Assembly (NCBI RefSeq): GCF_946480305.1 | Contig: NZ_CAMLJQ010000008.1 | Coordinates: 1-64,000 of the forward strand | Source of the DNA: an uncultured Caldimonas sp. | GTDB taxonomy: Bacteria > Pseudomonadota > Gammaproteobacteria > Burkholderiales > Burkholderiaceae | DNA: 64,000 nt | Direction: 5' to 3' | In this document: piece after piece, positions 8,298-16,651 of the stretch | Numbering within the stretch: position 1 is the stretch's first letter | Layout: the number at the start of each line of letters is the position of its first letter | Program-made: the position numbers and the translations under genes | The notes under the pieces: model-generated | Databases searched by the model: none | Told to the model about the DNA's origin: nothing | What the model saw: only the letters and a program-made list of their open reading frames with translations

Positions 8298-8493
8298 GGG
8301 AGAGAAAAACGCTGCGAAGCGCCCCAGAGCGAAGGAGGGAGGGAGGGAGGAGGAGGAGAAACGCTCTGGGATTTCAACCGGGCGAACCGGAAGGCTCCGC
8401 AGCTGAAAAAGGCTCGATGCACGCGCGGCCGATCGGCCGACACCACGTGCGTGAGAGCGCCGTTGGCGCCCAAGGGACTCCCGCCCTACCTGA
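8265..8493 (-). ncRNA. Candidate CcsR-like small RNA or attenuator leader with a CCUCC-rich loop
   Basis: Reading on the minus strand, a 9-bp perfect stem (CCCAGAGCG, 8362-8370 with 8323-8331) encloses a 30-base pyrimidine loop made of repeated CUCC units and containing CCUCCUCCC, an anti-Shine-Dalgarno type motif. It is followed by a small hairpin (8310-8321) with five U and then the strong terminator. This order of C-rich loop plus terminator is that of the CcsR stress RNAs of Rhodobacter. The 5' end is placed at about 8493 from the predicted sigma-E-like promoter; a processed, shorter RNA is equally possible. There is no convincing reading frame in it. Confidence 0.5.
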
Positions 8494-8499
8494 ATGACC

Positions 8500-8528
8500 T
8501 TTGGAAGTACGCCCGTTCCGGAAGTTCC
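8500..8528 (-). promoter_or_regulatory. Candidate sigma-E (ECF) type promoter
   Basis: On the minus strand GGAACTT (8522-8528) is separated by 16 bases from TCCAAA (8500-8505). This matches the sigma-E pattern GGAACTT, 15-16 bases, TC-AA. Transcription would begin near 8493 and run through the CCUCC hairpin and terminator into the lipid operon. The equivalent operon in alphaproteobacteria belongs to the singlet-oxygen RpoE response, which makes an ECF promoter here reasonable. No sigma/anti-sigma pair is visible in this window near the operon. Confidence 0.45.
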
Positions 8529-8932
8529 ATCGATTGCTTGAGATGTGAACAAACGGTTGCGATTTTCGCCTGCGGCACCTGTCGCGTGGCTTGCAGCAAG
8601 GCGGCGGCGGAGAAGCGAGGTGCGAATGTCGAACATGGCGGCTTTACACGCAACAGAAGGCAACAAGACTGATTGGTTTGATTGTGACTGATCAGTTCAG
8701 AAAATGCACTACGTCGTTTACGTAAGACCTTTCTAGGCTCAAGGTTTCCTCTTGCCCCGCTGCGGTTGAGGCAATTCCGGGTCAACCGTCGCCCTTTTCT
8801 TTTTCTGGACACCTACTTCCGGGACAATACGCACCCTGTTCGGCGGCCGAGTGGCCCCGGCCAGCGGGCTCGCCGTTTGCAAGCTCGCTGACAAAGACCT
8901 CTCATCGACCGCCTCTGCACACTGGAACCGTC
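8529..8932. other. Intergenic region between divergent lipid genes
   Basis: About 400 bases without a convincing gene, locally lower in GC than its surroundings (8560-8750). It must hold the promoter of the diiron protein gene on the plus strand. A 10-bp palindrome ACTGATCAGT lies at 8687-8696 and could be an operator. Short frames on both strands cross the region but have no good start, no homology I can recognise and unusual composition. I could not place the plus-strand promoter with confidence. Confidence 0.5.
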
Positions 8933-9805
8933 ATGCTGTATCCCGAGCTTTTCAAGCAACTCGAATCCGTCCGCTGGAACATGGATCGAGACATCCCCTG
9001 GGACGCTTTCGACCCCAGCAAGCTCAGCGAGGAGCAGGCCCAGACCATCAAGATGAACGCGATCACGGAGTGGGCCGCGCTGCCGGCCACCGAGATGTTC
9101 CTGCGCGACAACCGCGACGACAGCGACTTCTCCGCCTTCATGAGCGTGTGGTTCTTCGAGGAGCAGAAGCACTCGCTGGTACTGATGGAATACCTCAAGC
9201 GCTTCCGTCCCGACCTGGTGCCCACCGAGCAGGAACTGCACGAGATCCGCTTCGAGTTCGACCCGGCCCCGGCGCTCGAGACACTGATGCTGCACTTCTG
9301 CGGCGAGATCCGTCTCAACCATTGGTACCGCCGCGCTGCCGAATGGCACACCGAGCCGGTCATCAAGGCGATCTATGAGACGCTGGCCCGCGACGAGGCC
9401 CGCCACGGCGGCGCCTACCTGCGCTACATGAAGCGTGCGATCGGCCGCTTCGGCAACGAAGCCAAGGCGGCGTTCGCCAAGGTGGGCGTGCTGATGGCGA
9501 GCGCTCGCCGCACGGCCCAGGCCCTGCACCCGACCAACCTGCACGTGAACGAAAAGCTGTTCCCGCGCGACACCATCCAGAGCCGCCTGCCGAACCCCGA
9601 GTGGCTCGAGCACTGGCTCGACAAGCAGATCCAGTTCGACGCCGTGTGGGAGAACAAGGTCGTCGAGCGCATCCTGCACAACATGAGCCTGCTGATGGAG
9701 CGCAGCTTCAAGAGCGTTCAGGAACTGAACCGCTTCCGCAAGGAGTTGACGTCCCAGCTCGCGGCGGCGACGCGGGGCCCCGGCCCCCAGGCTCAAGGCG
9801 TCTGA
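8933..9805 (+). CDS. Ferritin-like diiron protein, acyl-ACP-desaturase-like
   Basis: A 290-residue soluble helical protein with two ExxH iron-binding pairs, Glu77-Gln-Lys-His80 (within EEQKH) and Glu155-Ala-Arg-His158 (within DEARH), plus further acidic helix residues such as Glu46, Glu54 and Glu125. This pattern is that of diiron carboxylate oxygenases of the acyl-ACP desaturase/ferritin-like group. No signal peptide. It is transcribed away from the furan-lipid-like operon, so an oxygen-dependent step on fatty acids is an attractive but unproven role. A separate terminator follows it. Confidence 0.72.
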   Translation: MLYPELFKQLESVRWNMDRDIPWDAFDPSKLSEEQAQTIKMNAITEWAALPATEMFLRDNRDDSDFSAFMSVWFFEEQKHSLVLMEYLKRFRPDLVPTEQELHEIRFEFDPAPALETLMLHFCGEIRLNHWYRRAAEWHTEPVIKAIYETLARDEARHGGAYLRYMKRAIGRFGNEAKAAFAKVGVLMASARRTAQALHPTNLHVNEKLFPRDTIQSRLPNPEWLEHWLDKQIQFDAVWENKVVERILHNMSLLMERSFKSVQELNRFRKELTSQLAAATRGPGPQAQGV

Positions 9806-9831
9806 CGAGGCCGCCTTCCTCCTCTGCATCG

Positions 9832-9853
9832 GGGCGCCGCGGGCGCCCTTTTT
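9832..9853 (+). terminator. Intrinsic terminator after the diiron protein gene
   Basis: A 7-bp stem, GGGCGCC (9832-9838) with GGCGCCC (9842-9848), a 3-base loop and five T (9849-9853). It lies 27 bases after the stop codon at 9805 and separates the gene from the sugar cluster. Confidence 0.8.
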
Positions 9854-9893
9854 CTTTGCCCGGTTCGTCTGCTCGGGGTAAACCCTCAGAAAT

Positions 9894-9950
9894 CCAAAGC
9901 GTTTTGGCTCTACATTTCAAACCGTTTTGGAAAAATCCAAAGCGCTTTGA
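9894..9950 (+). promoter_or_regulatory. Three LacI-family operators upstream of lamB
   Basis: Three near-palindromic 14-mers lie in tandem: CCAAAGCGTTTTGG (9894-9907), TCAAACCGTTTTGG (9917-9930) and CCAAAGCGCTTTGA (9937-9950). All follow the CAAA-N-CG-N-TTTG pattern typical of LacI/GalR-family binding sites. Their centres are 23 and 20 bases apart, about two helical turns, so bound dimers would lie on one face. The last ends 20 bases before the porin start, so occupancy should block transcription. The obvious regulator is the LacI protein encoded at 18646-19668. Confidence 0.75.
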
Positions 9951-9969
9951 AAATGGACGAGGAGACGAG

Positions 9970-11256
9970 ATGAACAGGACGATGAAGGCTGTCTATGCAG
10001 CCGTGCTGGCAGCGATGGCGGGGTCGGCCACCGCTGTGCCGATGGACTTTTCGGGCTACTTCCGCAGCGGCGGCGGCACCAGCTCCAAGGGGGGCAAGGA
10101 GGTGTGCTTCCGGCTGCCCGGCGCCGAGATCGGCTTCTTCCGGCTGGGCAACGAGTGCGACACCTACGCCAGCCTGAACTTCGGCGCCAACCTGGGCGAA
10201 GTGGACGGTACCGGCTTCAAGGCCGTGTTCACGATGGCCTACGGCACGCAGCAGTTGGCGAACTGGGAGCAGAGCACGCCGGCCTGGCGGCAGGCCTACG
10301 TGGAGGCGAGCGACATCGGCGCCAGTCTGAATGCGCCCGCGCTAAAAGGGGCCTCGCTGTGGGCCGGCAAGCGCTTCTACAAGAACCCCGACATCCACAT
10401 GCTCGACTACACCTACTGGGAGCCGGCGCAGGGTCCGGGTGGCGGCATCGACGGCATCGACATCGGCTTCGGCAAGTTCTCCTATGCGATGTTCCGCATC
10501 GGCGACTTCGAGGGCTACGGTGCAGCGGGCGGCTTCAACCCGGGCATCGTCAACGGGGGCGACCAGACGGCGACCGTGCACGACTTCCGCGTCTCCGACG
10601 TGCTGGTCAACCCAGGCGGCGCCTTGACGGTCGGGCTCGACCTCATCCGCAAGAGCAACCATTCCGGCGCGGCCGGCAGCAACGGCTACGGCCTCACCGT
10701 GAGCCACACACAGAACAACCTGTTCGGCCTGCCTGGCTCGAACAACGCCGTGCTGCAGGTGGCGCGCAACGCGGCTTCGTTGAAGGGCTTCGGCTTTGCG
10801 GGCAGCACGGCCAAGCGCAACGAGTGGTTGCTGTTCGACCACTGGACGATCGACTCCAAGGATCTGCCGATCTCGGCTGCGCTGGTCGCCGGCATCCACC
10901 ACAAGGAGGTCGAAGGCGTGACGACGAAGATGTTCTTCGCCGGTGCGCGTCCGCAGTACCACTTCAACAACGTGCTGAGCATCGCCAGCGAACTGGGCTA
11001 CCAGCAGTTGAAGGAGGAGGGCGGGCCGACCCGTCGCCTGACCAAGTTCACGATCGCGCCGCAGTTCTCGATGGGCCGCAGCCTGTGGGCACGCCCAGCG
11101 CTGCGCCTGTACTACACCTATGCCAAGTGGAATGGCGCGGCCCGCGATGCCGGCAGCGTGGTGTGCACCGGCCGCGACTGCGGCACGCCCGTCGACGCCT
11201 TCAGCAACTCGACCAGCGGCGGCTCGTACGGCGTGCAGGTCGAGGCCTGGTTCTGA
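9970..11256 (+). CDS. LamB-type maltoporin / carbohydrate porin
   Basis: A 428-residue outer-membrane protein with a signal peptide (MKAVYAAVLAAMAGSATA) followed by FSGYFRSGGG, the usual start of mature LamB porins. The sequence alternates as beta strands and ends with an aromatic residue (VQVEAWF), as outer-membrane barrels do. FRLGNECDTYASLNFG early on and GLTVSHTQNN later fit the maltoporin family. The start at 9970 follows a GAGGAGA ribosome site. It heads the alpha-glucoside cluster and lies just behind three LacI-type operators. Confidence 0.9.
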   Translation: MNRTMKAVYAAVLAAMAGSATAVPMDFSGYFRSGGGTSSKGGKEVCFRLPGAEIGFFRLGNECDTYASLNFGANLGEVDGTGFKAVFTMAYGTQQLANWEQSTPAWRQAYVEASDIGASLNAPALKGASLWAGKRFYKNPDIHMLDYTYWEPAQGPGGGIDGIDIGFGKFSYAMFRIGDFEGYGAAGGFNPGIVNGGDQTATVHDFRVSDVLVNPGGALTVGLDLIRKSNHSGAAGSNGYGLTVSHTQNNLFGLPGSNNAVLQVARNAASLKGFGFAGSTAKRNEWLLFDHWTIDSKDLPISAALVAGIHHKEVEGVTTKMFFAGARPQYHFNNVLSIASELGYQQLKEEGGPTRRLTKFTIAPQFSMGRSLWARPALRLYYTYAKWNGAARDAGSVVCTGRDCGTPVDAFSNSTSGGSYGVQVEAWF

Positions 11257-11362
11257 CCTTTTTGCTTGGGGGCCGGGAAGGACTCCTCATCGCCTGGCCT
11301 TCTTCCGACAGGGCGCCGCCCGCGGCCCCTGTCCCTTTACCACCCATACACCCGATTCATAC

Positions 11363-13033
11363 GTGGCATCGCACACCGTCCGCTCTGCAGCCCTGAACGA
11401 CGACGCCGACTGGTGGCGCGGCGCCGTGATCTATCAGATCTACCCGCGCAGCTTCCAGGACACCAACGGCGACGGCCTGGGCGACCTGGCCGGCATCACC
11501 ACGCGGCTCGGCTACATCGCCTCGCTCGGGGTCGACGCCATCTGGATCTGCCCGTTCTACCCGTCGCCGATGAAGGACTTCGGCTACGACGTGGCCGATC
11601 ATTGCGACGTCGACCCGCGCTTCGGCACGCTGGCGGACTTCGACGTGCTGGTGCAGGTGGCGCACCGCCTCGGCCTGCGCGTGCTGATCGACCTGGTGTT
11701 GAGCCACACCTCCGACCAGCACCCCTGGTTCGAAGAGAGCCGGGCAAGCCGCACGGGCCCGAAGGCCGACTGGTACGTCTGGGCCGACCCGGTGGGCAGC
11801 ATCGACGAGCAGCCGCAGCCGCCCAACAACTGGGTGTCGCTGTTCGGTGGCTCCGCGTGGCAGTGGGACGCGCAACGCCAGCAGTTCTACCTGCACAACT
11901 TCCTGAGCAGCCAGCCCGACCTCAACTACCACCACCCGGCGGTGCAGCAGGCCGCCGAGGAGGTGGTGCGCTTCTGGCTCGACCGCGGCGTGGATGGCTT
12001 TCGCATCGACACGGCCAACTACTACTTCCACGACGCGCGGCTGCGCAACAACCCCCCGGCCACGCATGTCGAACTGCGCGCAGACGGCTTGCCGGAAGGC
12101 ACTGCCTACGCGATGCAGCAGCACCTGCACGACAAGTCCCAACCCGAGAACGTGGCCTTCATGGAGCAGCTGCGTGCCGTGGTCGCCCGCTACCCCGGCC
12201 GCTGCCTGCTGGCCGAGATCGGCGACGACGACGCTCTCGGGCGCATGGCCGAGTACACGCAGCCCGGGCGCCTGCACATGGCGTACTCGTTCCACCTGCT
12301 CGGGGCCCGTTTCAGCGCCGGCATGCTCGCGAGCATCCTCAACGACGTCGAAAGCCGCATGGGCGACGGCTGGCCCTGCTGGTCCATCGGCAACCACGAT
12401 GTGCCGCGCGTGGCCAGCCGCTGGGGGCTGCAGGCGCACGGCGACGCGCCGCTGCGCGTGCTGATGGCGACGCTGCTGTGCCTGCGCGGCACGGCCTGCA
12501 TCTACCAGGGCGAGGAACTCGGGCTGCCCGAGGCCGACGTGGACTACGGCGACCTGCAAGACCCGTTCGGCCGCACCCATTGGCCCGAGCACAAGGGCCG
12601 CGATGGCTGCCGCACGCCCATGCCGTGGGACGCACGGCAACGGTGGGGCGGCTTCACGCAGGCCGAGCGCCCCTGGTTGCCGATGCCGCCCGAGCACCTG
12701 GAGCGGTGCGCGACACGGCAGGAAACCGACCCGGGATCGCTGCTCCACGCCTACCGTCGCTTCCTCACATGGCGGTGCCAACAGCCCGCACTCGTGCGGG
12801 GCCGTCTGCAACTGCTGACCCAGCAAGGCGACGTGATCGGCTGGCTGCGCACGCACGGCCAGCACCGGATCGTGACGGTCTTCAACCTCGGGCCCGGGGC
12901 CACGCACGTGCCATGGCATCAGCTCGGCGTGCGTGCACAGGCCCTCACCGGACATGGCTTCGACGCCAGCGCGGACCAAGACGGCATCCAGCTGCCGGCC
13001 TGGAGCGCGTACTTCGGGGCCGCCGGCCTCTGA
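11363..13033 (+). CDS. Alpha-glucosidase, glycoside hydrolase family 13
   Basis: About 556 residues from a GTG at 11363. The start is not certain: the frame stays open upstream through the porin gene, and the first GH13 residues (DADWWRGAVIYQIYPRSFQDTNGDGLGDL) begin at residue 14. The catalytic triad is visible: nucleophile Asp216 in GFRIDTAN, acid/base Glu285 in LLAEIGDD and Asp346 in GNHDVPR. QPDLNYHHPAV marks the oligo-1,6-glucosidase/alpha-glucosidase subfamily. There is no signal peptide, so it should hydrolyse imported alpha-glucosides in the cytoplasm. Confidence 0.88.
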   Translation: MASHTVRSAALNDDADWWRGAVIYQIYPRSFQDTNGDGLGDLAGITTRLGYIASLGVDAIWICPFYPSPMKDFGYDVADHCDVDPRFGTLADFDVLVQVAHRLGLRVLIDLVLSHTSDQHPWFEESRASRTGPKADWYVWADPVGSIDEQPQPPNNWVSLFGGSAWQWDAQRQQFYLHNFLSSQPDLNYHHPAVQQAAEEVVRFWLDRGVDGFRIDTANYYFHDARLRNNPPATHVELRADGLPEGTAYAMQQHLHDKSQPENVAFMEQLRAVVARYPGRCLLAEIGDDDALGRMAEYTQPGRLHMAYSFHLLGARFSAGMLASILNDVESRMGDGWPCWSIGNHDVPRVASRWGLQAHGDAPLRVLMATLLCLRGTACIYQGEELGLPEADVDYGDLQDPFGRTHWPEHKGRDGCRTPMPWDARQRWGGFTQAERPWLPMPPEHLERCATRQETDPGSLLHAYRRFLTWRCQQPALVRGRLQLLTQQGDVIGWLRTHGQHRIVTVFNLGPGATHVPWHQLGVRAQALTGHGFDASADQDGIQLPAWSAYFGAAGL

Positions 13034-13065
13034 CCCACTTTTCGCCGACAACAATGGAGAGAGAC

Positions 13066-14343
13066 ATGACACACCAGCACCTTTCCCCCGGCCGCCACGT
13101 CGTGGCCATGGCCGCACTGCTTGCCTGTGGTGCCGCTTCGGCACAAACCCTCACGATGTGGGTGCACGCCGGCCCGGGGCCGGAGCGCGATGCCTACGTC
13201 GAGTCGGTCAAGGCTTTCAACATGGCCAACCCCGGCATGAAGCTCGAGCTCGTGGCGCTGCCCGAGGGCAGCTACAGCGACCAGGTCAACGCCGCGGCGC
13301 TGGCCAGGAAGCTGCCGTGCGTGCTCGACTTCGACGGGCCCAACGTCTACAACTACGCGTGGACCGGCAAGATCATCCCGCTCGACGGCTACACCGTGGG
13401 CGGGTCGATGAAGCTGGAGATGCTGCCGACGCTGGTGAAGCAGGGCACCTACAACGGCAAGCTCTACAGCGTGGGGCAGTACGACTCGGGTCTGGCCATC
13501 TGGGGCAACCGCAAGCTGCTCGAGAAGTCAGGCGTGCGCGTGCCGACGAAGGTCGAAGACGCCTGGACGCTGGCCGAGTTCGAAGAGGCGCTGAAGAAGC
13601 TCAAGGCTGCCGGCGTGCCGACGCCGCTGGACATGAAGTTCAATTACGGCATCGGCGAATGGCTGACCTACGGCTTCTCGCCCATCGTGCAGAGCTTCGG
13701 CGGCGATCTGATCGATCGCAAGAGCTACAAGTCGGCCGACGGCGTGCTCAACGGCCCCGAGGCGGTGAAGGCACTCACTGCGGTGCAAGGCTGGGCCAGG
13801 AACGGATGGATCAACCCCGCCACGCGGGATGACGGCGACTTTACCAATGGCCGCGCGGCGCTCTCCTACGTCGGCCACTGGACCTACAACGACTACAAGA
13901 AGGCGCTGGGCAACGACCTCGTGCTGATCCCCGCCCCGAAATTCGGAGCGAAGGCCGTCACCGGCGCCGGCTCGTGGAACTTCGGCATCTCGTCAGACTG
14001 CAAGCACCCGCGTGAAGCCGCCAAGGTGCTCGAGCACCTGATGTCGCAGCGCGAGATCGAACGCGTCACCTCGCTGAACGGCGCCGTGCCCGGCACGCGC
14101 AGCGCACTCGTCAAGAGCGCCAACTACGGTGAAGCCGGGCCGCTGCGCCTGTACGTGCAGCAGATCCTCGGCGGCGTCGCGGTGGTGCGGCCGCAAACGC
14201 CGGCCTACCCCGCGATCACCTCCGCGTTCGCCGAAGCCGTCAACAACATCGTGGGCGGCCGCGACGTGAAGCGTGAACTCGACCGTGCCGTCAAGAAGAT
14301 CGACGAGACGATCGAGGACAACAAGGGCTACCCGACCAAGTAA
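13066..14343 (+). CDS. ABC transporter sugar-binding protein, copy 1
   Basis: A 425-residue periplasmic solute-binding protein of the MalE/AglE type (family 1). A signal peptide ends at GAASAQ; the mature protein starts TLTMWVHAGPGPERDAYVESVKAF. The start at 13066 follows GGAGAGA; an in-frame ATG at 13054 is less likely. The next gene encodes a close paralogue, and the permeases and ATPase follow. Together with the GH13 enzyme, an alpha-glucoside such as maltose, trehalose or sucrose is the likely ligand. Confidence 0.88.
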   Translation: MTHQHLSPGRHVVAMAALLACGAASAQTLTMWVHAGPGPERDAYVESVKAFNMANPGMKLELVALPEGSYSDQVNAAALARKLPCVLDFDGPNVYNYAWTGKIIPLDGYTVGGSMKLEMLPTLVKQGTYNGKLYSVGQYDSGLAIWGNRKLLEKSGVRVPTKVEDAWTLAEFEEALKKLKAAGVPTPLDMKFNYGIGEWLTYGFSPIVQSFGGDLIDRKSYKSADGVLNGPEAVKALTAVQGWARNGWINPATRDDGDFTNGRAALSYVGHWTYNDYKKALGNDLVLIPAPKFGAKAVTGAGSWNFGISSDCKHPREAAKVLEHLMSQREIERVTSLNGAVPGTRSALVKSANYGEAGPLRLYVQQILGGVAVVRPQTPAYPAITSAFAEAVNNIVGGRDVKRELDRAVKKIDETIEDNKGYPTK

Positions 14344-14369
14344 CCGCTGCGCCAGTGCGCGAGACGACG

Positions 14370-15644
14370 ATGAATCGTTCGCAACGCCGGCACGGTGCGG
14401 TCGCGGCCCTGTTGCTGATGGCAGCCGGGGCTGCGGCCGCCGTCGACGAGGTCACGCTGTGGATGCATGCCGGGCCCGGCCCCGAGCGCCGCGTCTACGA
14501 GGCGTCCATCGCCGCCTTCCATGCGCAGCAGCGCGAGGTGCGCGTGACGATGGTGCCGCTGGCCGAAGGCGGCTACGACGAGCAGGTGAAGCGGGCCGCG
14601 GAACAGAACCGGCTGCCCTGCCTGCTCGACCTCGACGGCCCCCTCGTGTCGTACTACGCGTGGTCAGGGCGGCTGCTGCCGCTGGACGAGCAGCCCTTCG
14701 TGCAGCGGCTGCGCAAGCAGATGCTGCGCACGCTCGAGAGCCAGGGCAGCTACCGCGGGCGGCTCTACAGCCTCGGTCAGTTCGACTCCGGCCTGGCGTT
14801 GTGGGGCAACCGCCGGCTGCTCGAGGCCGCCGGCATCCGCGTTCCGACGCAGACCCGCTCTGCGTGGACGCACGAGGAGTTCGAGTCGGCGCTGCAGCGG
14901 CTCAAGTCGCAAGGCGTGCCATGGCCGCTCGACATGAAGCTCAACTACGGCATCGGCGAATGGCTGACCTATGGCTTCTCGCCCATCGTGCAGAGCTTCG
15001 GCGGCGACCTGATCGACCGCCGCACCTACCGCTCCGCGCAAGGGGTGCTGAACTCGCCCGCGTCGGTGAAGGCCCTGCAGACCGTGCAGAAGTGGGTGAA
15101 GGCCGGCTACGTGAACGCCAAGCCGGCGGGCGACACCGACTTCGTCGAAGGCCGTTCGGCGCTGTCCTACGTCGGGCACTGGGTCTACCAGGACTACCGC
15201 GGTGCGCTCGGTGACGACCTCGTGCTGATCCCGATGCCGCGCTTCGGCAACCGTGCCGTCACCGGCGCCGGCTCGTGGAGCTGGGCCGTCACGCGCGATT
15301 GCGCCCGCCCCGAGGCCGCGATGAAGGTGCTCGAACACCTGATGTCGCAAGCCGAGGTCTTGCGTGTCACGCAAGCCAATGGCGCCGTGCCGGGCACCGT
15401 CAACGCGATCGCGTTCTCGCCCCAATACGGGCTGGGCGGCCCGTTGCGGCTGTATGTCGACCAGCTCGTGGAAGGCACCGCCCGCGTGCGCCCGCCCACG
15501 CCGGCCTACCCGGTCATCACGCAGGCCTTCGCGACCGCGGTGGCCCGCATCGTCGACGGCGCCGACGTGCAACACGAACTCGATCAGGCCGCGCGCGCGA
15601 TCGATGAAGAGATCACGCGGCACGAGGGTTATCCCCAGCGATAG
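14370..15644 (+). CDS. ABC transporter sugar-binding protein, copy 2
   Basis: A 424-residue paralogue of the preceding gene, with a signal peptide ending near GAAAAVDE and the same landmarks (LWMHAGPGPERR, LNYGIGEWLTYGFSPIVQ, ALSYVGHWVYQDYRGALG, NGAVPGT). The two copies are co-linear along their whole length, so they arose by tandem duplication. ATG at 14370 is used; a GTG at 14355 is possible. Neither start has a strong ribosome site. The first copy keeps lysine-rich surfaces where this one is arginine-rich, and the pockets may differ in ligand preference. Confidence 0.85.
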   Translation: MNRSQRRHGAVAALLLMAAGAAAAVDEVTLWMHAGPGPERRVYEASIAAFHAQQREVRVTMVPLAEGGYDEQVKRAAEQNRLPCLLDLDGPLVSYYAWSGRLLPLDEQPFVQRLRKQMLRTLESQGSYRGRLYSLGQFDSGLALWGNRRLLEAAGIRVPTQTRSAWTHEEFESALQRLKSQGVPWPLDMKLNYGIGEWLTYGFSPIVQSFGGDLIDRRTYRSAQGVLNSPASVKALQTVQKWVKAGYVNAKPAGDTDFVEGRSALSYVGHWVYQDYRGALGDDLVLIPMPRFGNRAVTGAGSWSWAVTRDCARPEAAMKVLEHLMSQAEVLRVTQANGAVPGTVNAIAFSPQYGLGGPLRLYVDQLVEGTARVRPPTPAYPVITQAFATAVARIVDGADVQHELDQAARAIDEEITRHEGYPQR

Positions 15645-15673
15645 CCTCTTTCCGACCTACCGACTTGTCCGCC

Positions 15674-16651
15674 ATGCTCCAAGCCCGAATGCCCATGCCT
15701 CACCCTGCCGTCTCCATCGAACTGCCGCAACCCGCGCGCCGGCGCCGGCCGTGGCACAACCCCGACGCGCTCGTCGCGTGGGCGTTCGCCGCGCCCGCGG
15801 TGGTGTTGCTCACGGCCTTCCTGGTGCTGCCCTTCCTGCTCGCGCTGGGTTTCTCGTTCACCGACCAGCGGCTCATCACCAGCGAGGCGATGGGTACCGA
15901 CTTCGTCGCCGCACGCAACTACCTGCGACTGTGGGACGACGAATCCTTCTGGGCCGCGCTGCGCAACAACTTCTACTTCGTCGCGGTGGTGGTGCCGGTG
16001 CAGTCGGGGTTCGCGTTGCTGCTGGCGATATTGGTCAACCGCCGCATGGCGGGCTCGCGCTTCTTCCGCTCGGTCTACTTCTTGCCGGTGGCCACGACGA
16101 TGGCGGTGGTCGCGGTGATCTGGTCGCTGATGTTCAGTGCGGACCAGGGCGTCATCAACCGCATGGTGCAGCTGCTCAGCTTCGGCCACGTCGGCCCGCA
16201 GGACTGGCTGCGGGACCCGGACCTGGTGCTGCCGGCGGTGATGCTGTTGTCGGTGTGGCAGGGCGTCGGCTTCCAGATGCTGGTGTTCCTGGCCGGGCTG
16301 CAGTCGATCCCGCCGGATCTTTACGAAGCCGCCACGCTCGACGGGGCCTCGCCGGCCAAGCAGTTCCGGCACATCACGCTGCCGATGCTGAAGAACACGA
16401 CGATCTTCGTGATGGTGACCACCACGATCTACGCCTTCCAGCTCTACACGCAGGTGCAGATCATCGCCAACAGCGGCTCAGCCGCACCGATCGACCACTT
16501 CCGCACCGTCGTGATGCTGATGGTCCATGAGGGCTTTCGCAACGGCAAGATCGGCTACGCCTCGGCGCTGTCGGTGGTGTTCTTCGTGATCGTGCTCGGC
16601 ATCTCGCTGCTGCAGCGGGTGCTGCTGAAGGAAGAGAGGGCCGTGGCATGA
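15674..16651 (+). CDS. ABC sugar transporter permease (MalF/UgpA type)
   Basis: A protein of about 325 residues with six membrane segments, the first at WAFAAPAVVLLTAFLVLPFLLALGF. The EAA loop that docks on the ATPase reads YEAATLDGASPAKQFRHITLP. Start choice is between ATG 15674 and ATG 15689; both are before the first membrane helix. It overlaps the second permease by ATGA (16648-16651). Confidence 0.9.
   Translation: MLQARMPMPHPAVSIELPQPARRRRPWHNPDALVAWAFAAPAVVLLTAFLVLPFLLALGFSFTDQRLITSEAMGTDFVAARNYLRLWDDESFWAALRNNFYFVAVVVPVQSGFALLLAILVNRRMAGSRFFRSVYFLPVATTMAVVAVIWSLMFSADQGVINRMVQLLSFGHVGPQDWLRDPDLVLPAVMLLSVWQGVGFQMLVFLAGLQSIPPDLYEAATLDGASPAKQFRHITLPMLKNTTIFVMVTTTIYAFQLYTQVQIIANSGSAAPIDHFRTVVMLMVHEGFRNGKIGYASALSVVFFVIVLGISLLQRVLLKEERAVA

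Noticed and set aside
8334..8358. Possible G-quadruplex (plus-strand runs of GGG and GG)
   Set aside because: Four-run quadruplex formation is possible, but the same bases are fully explained as the complement of the CCUCC loop enclosed by a perfect stem. Without structural data I do not call a quadruplex.
8241..8666. Minus-strand open frame of 141 codons across the leader of the lipid operon
   Set aside because: It runs through both terminators and the CCUCC loop, has no ribosome site or recognisable motif, and its Arg/Ser/Phe-rich content reflects the pyrimidine repeats. A structured RNA explains the sequence better.
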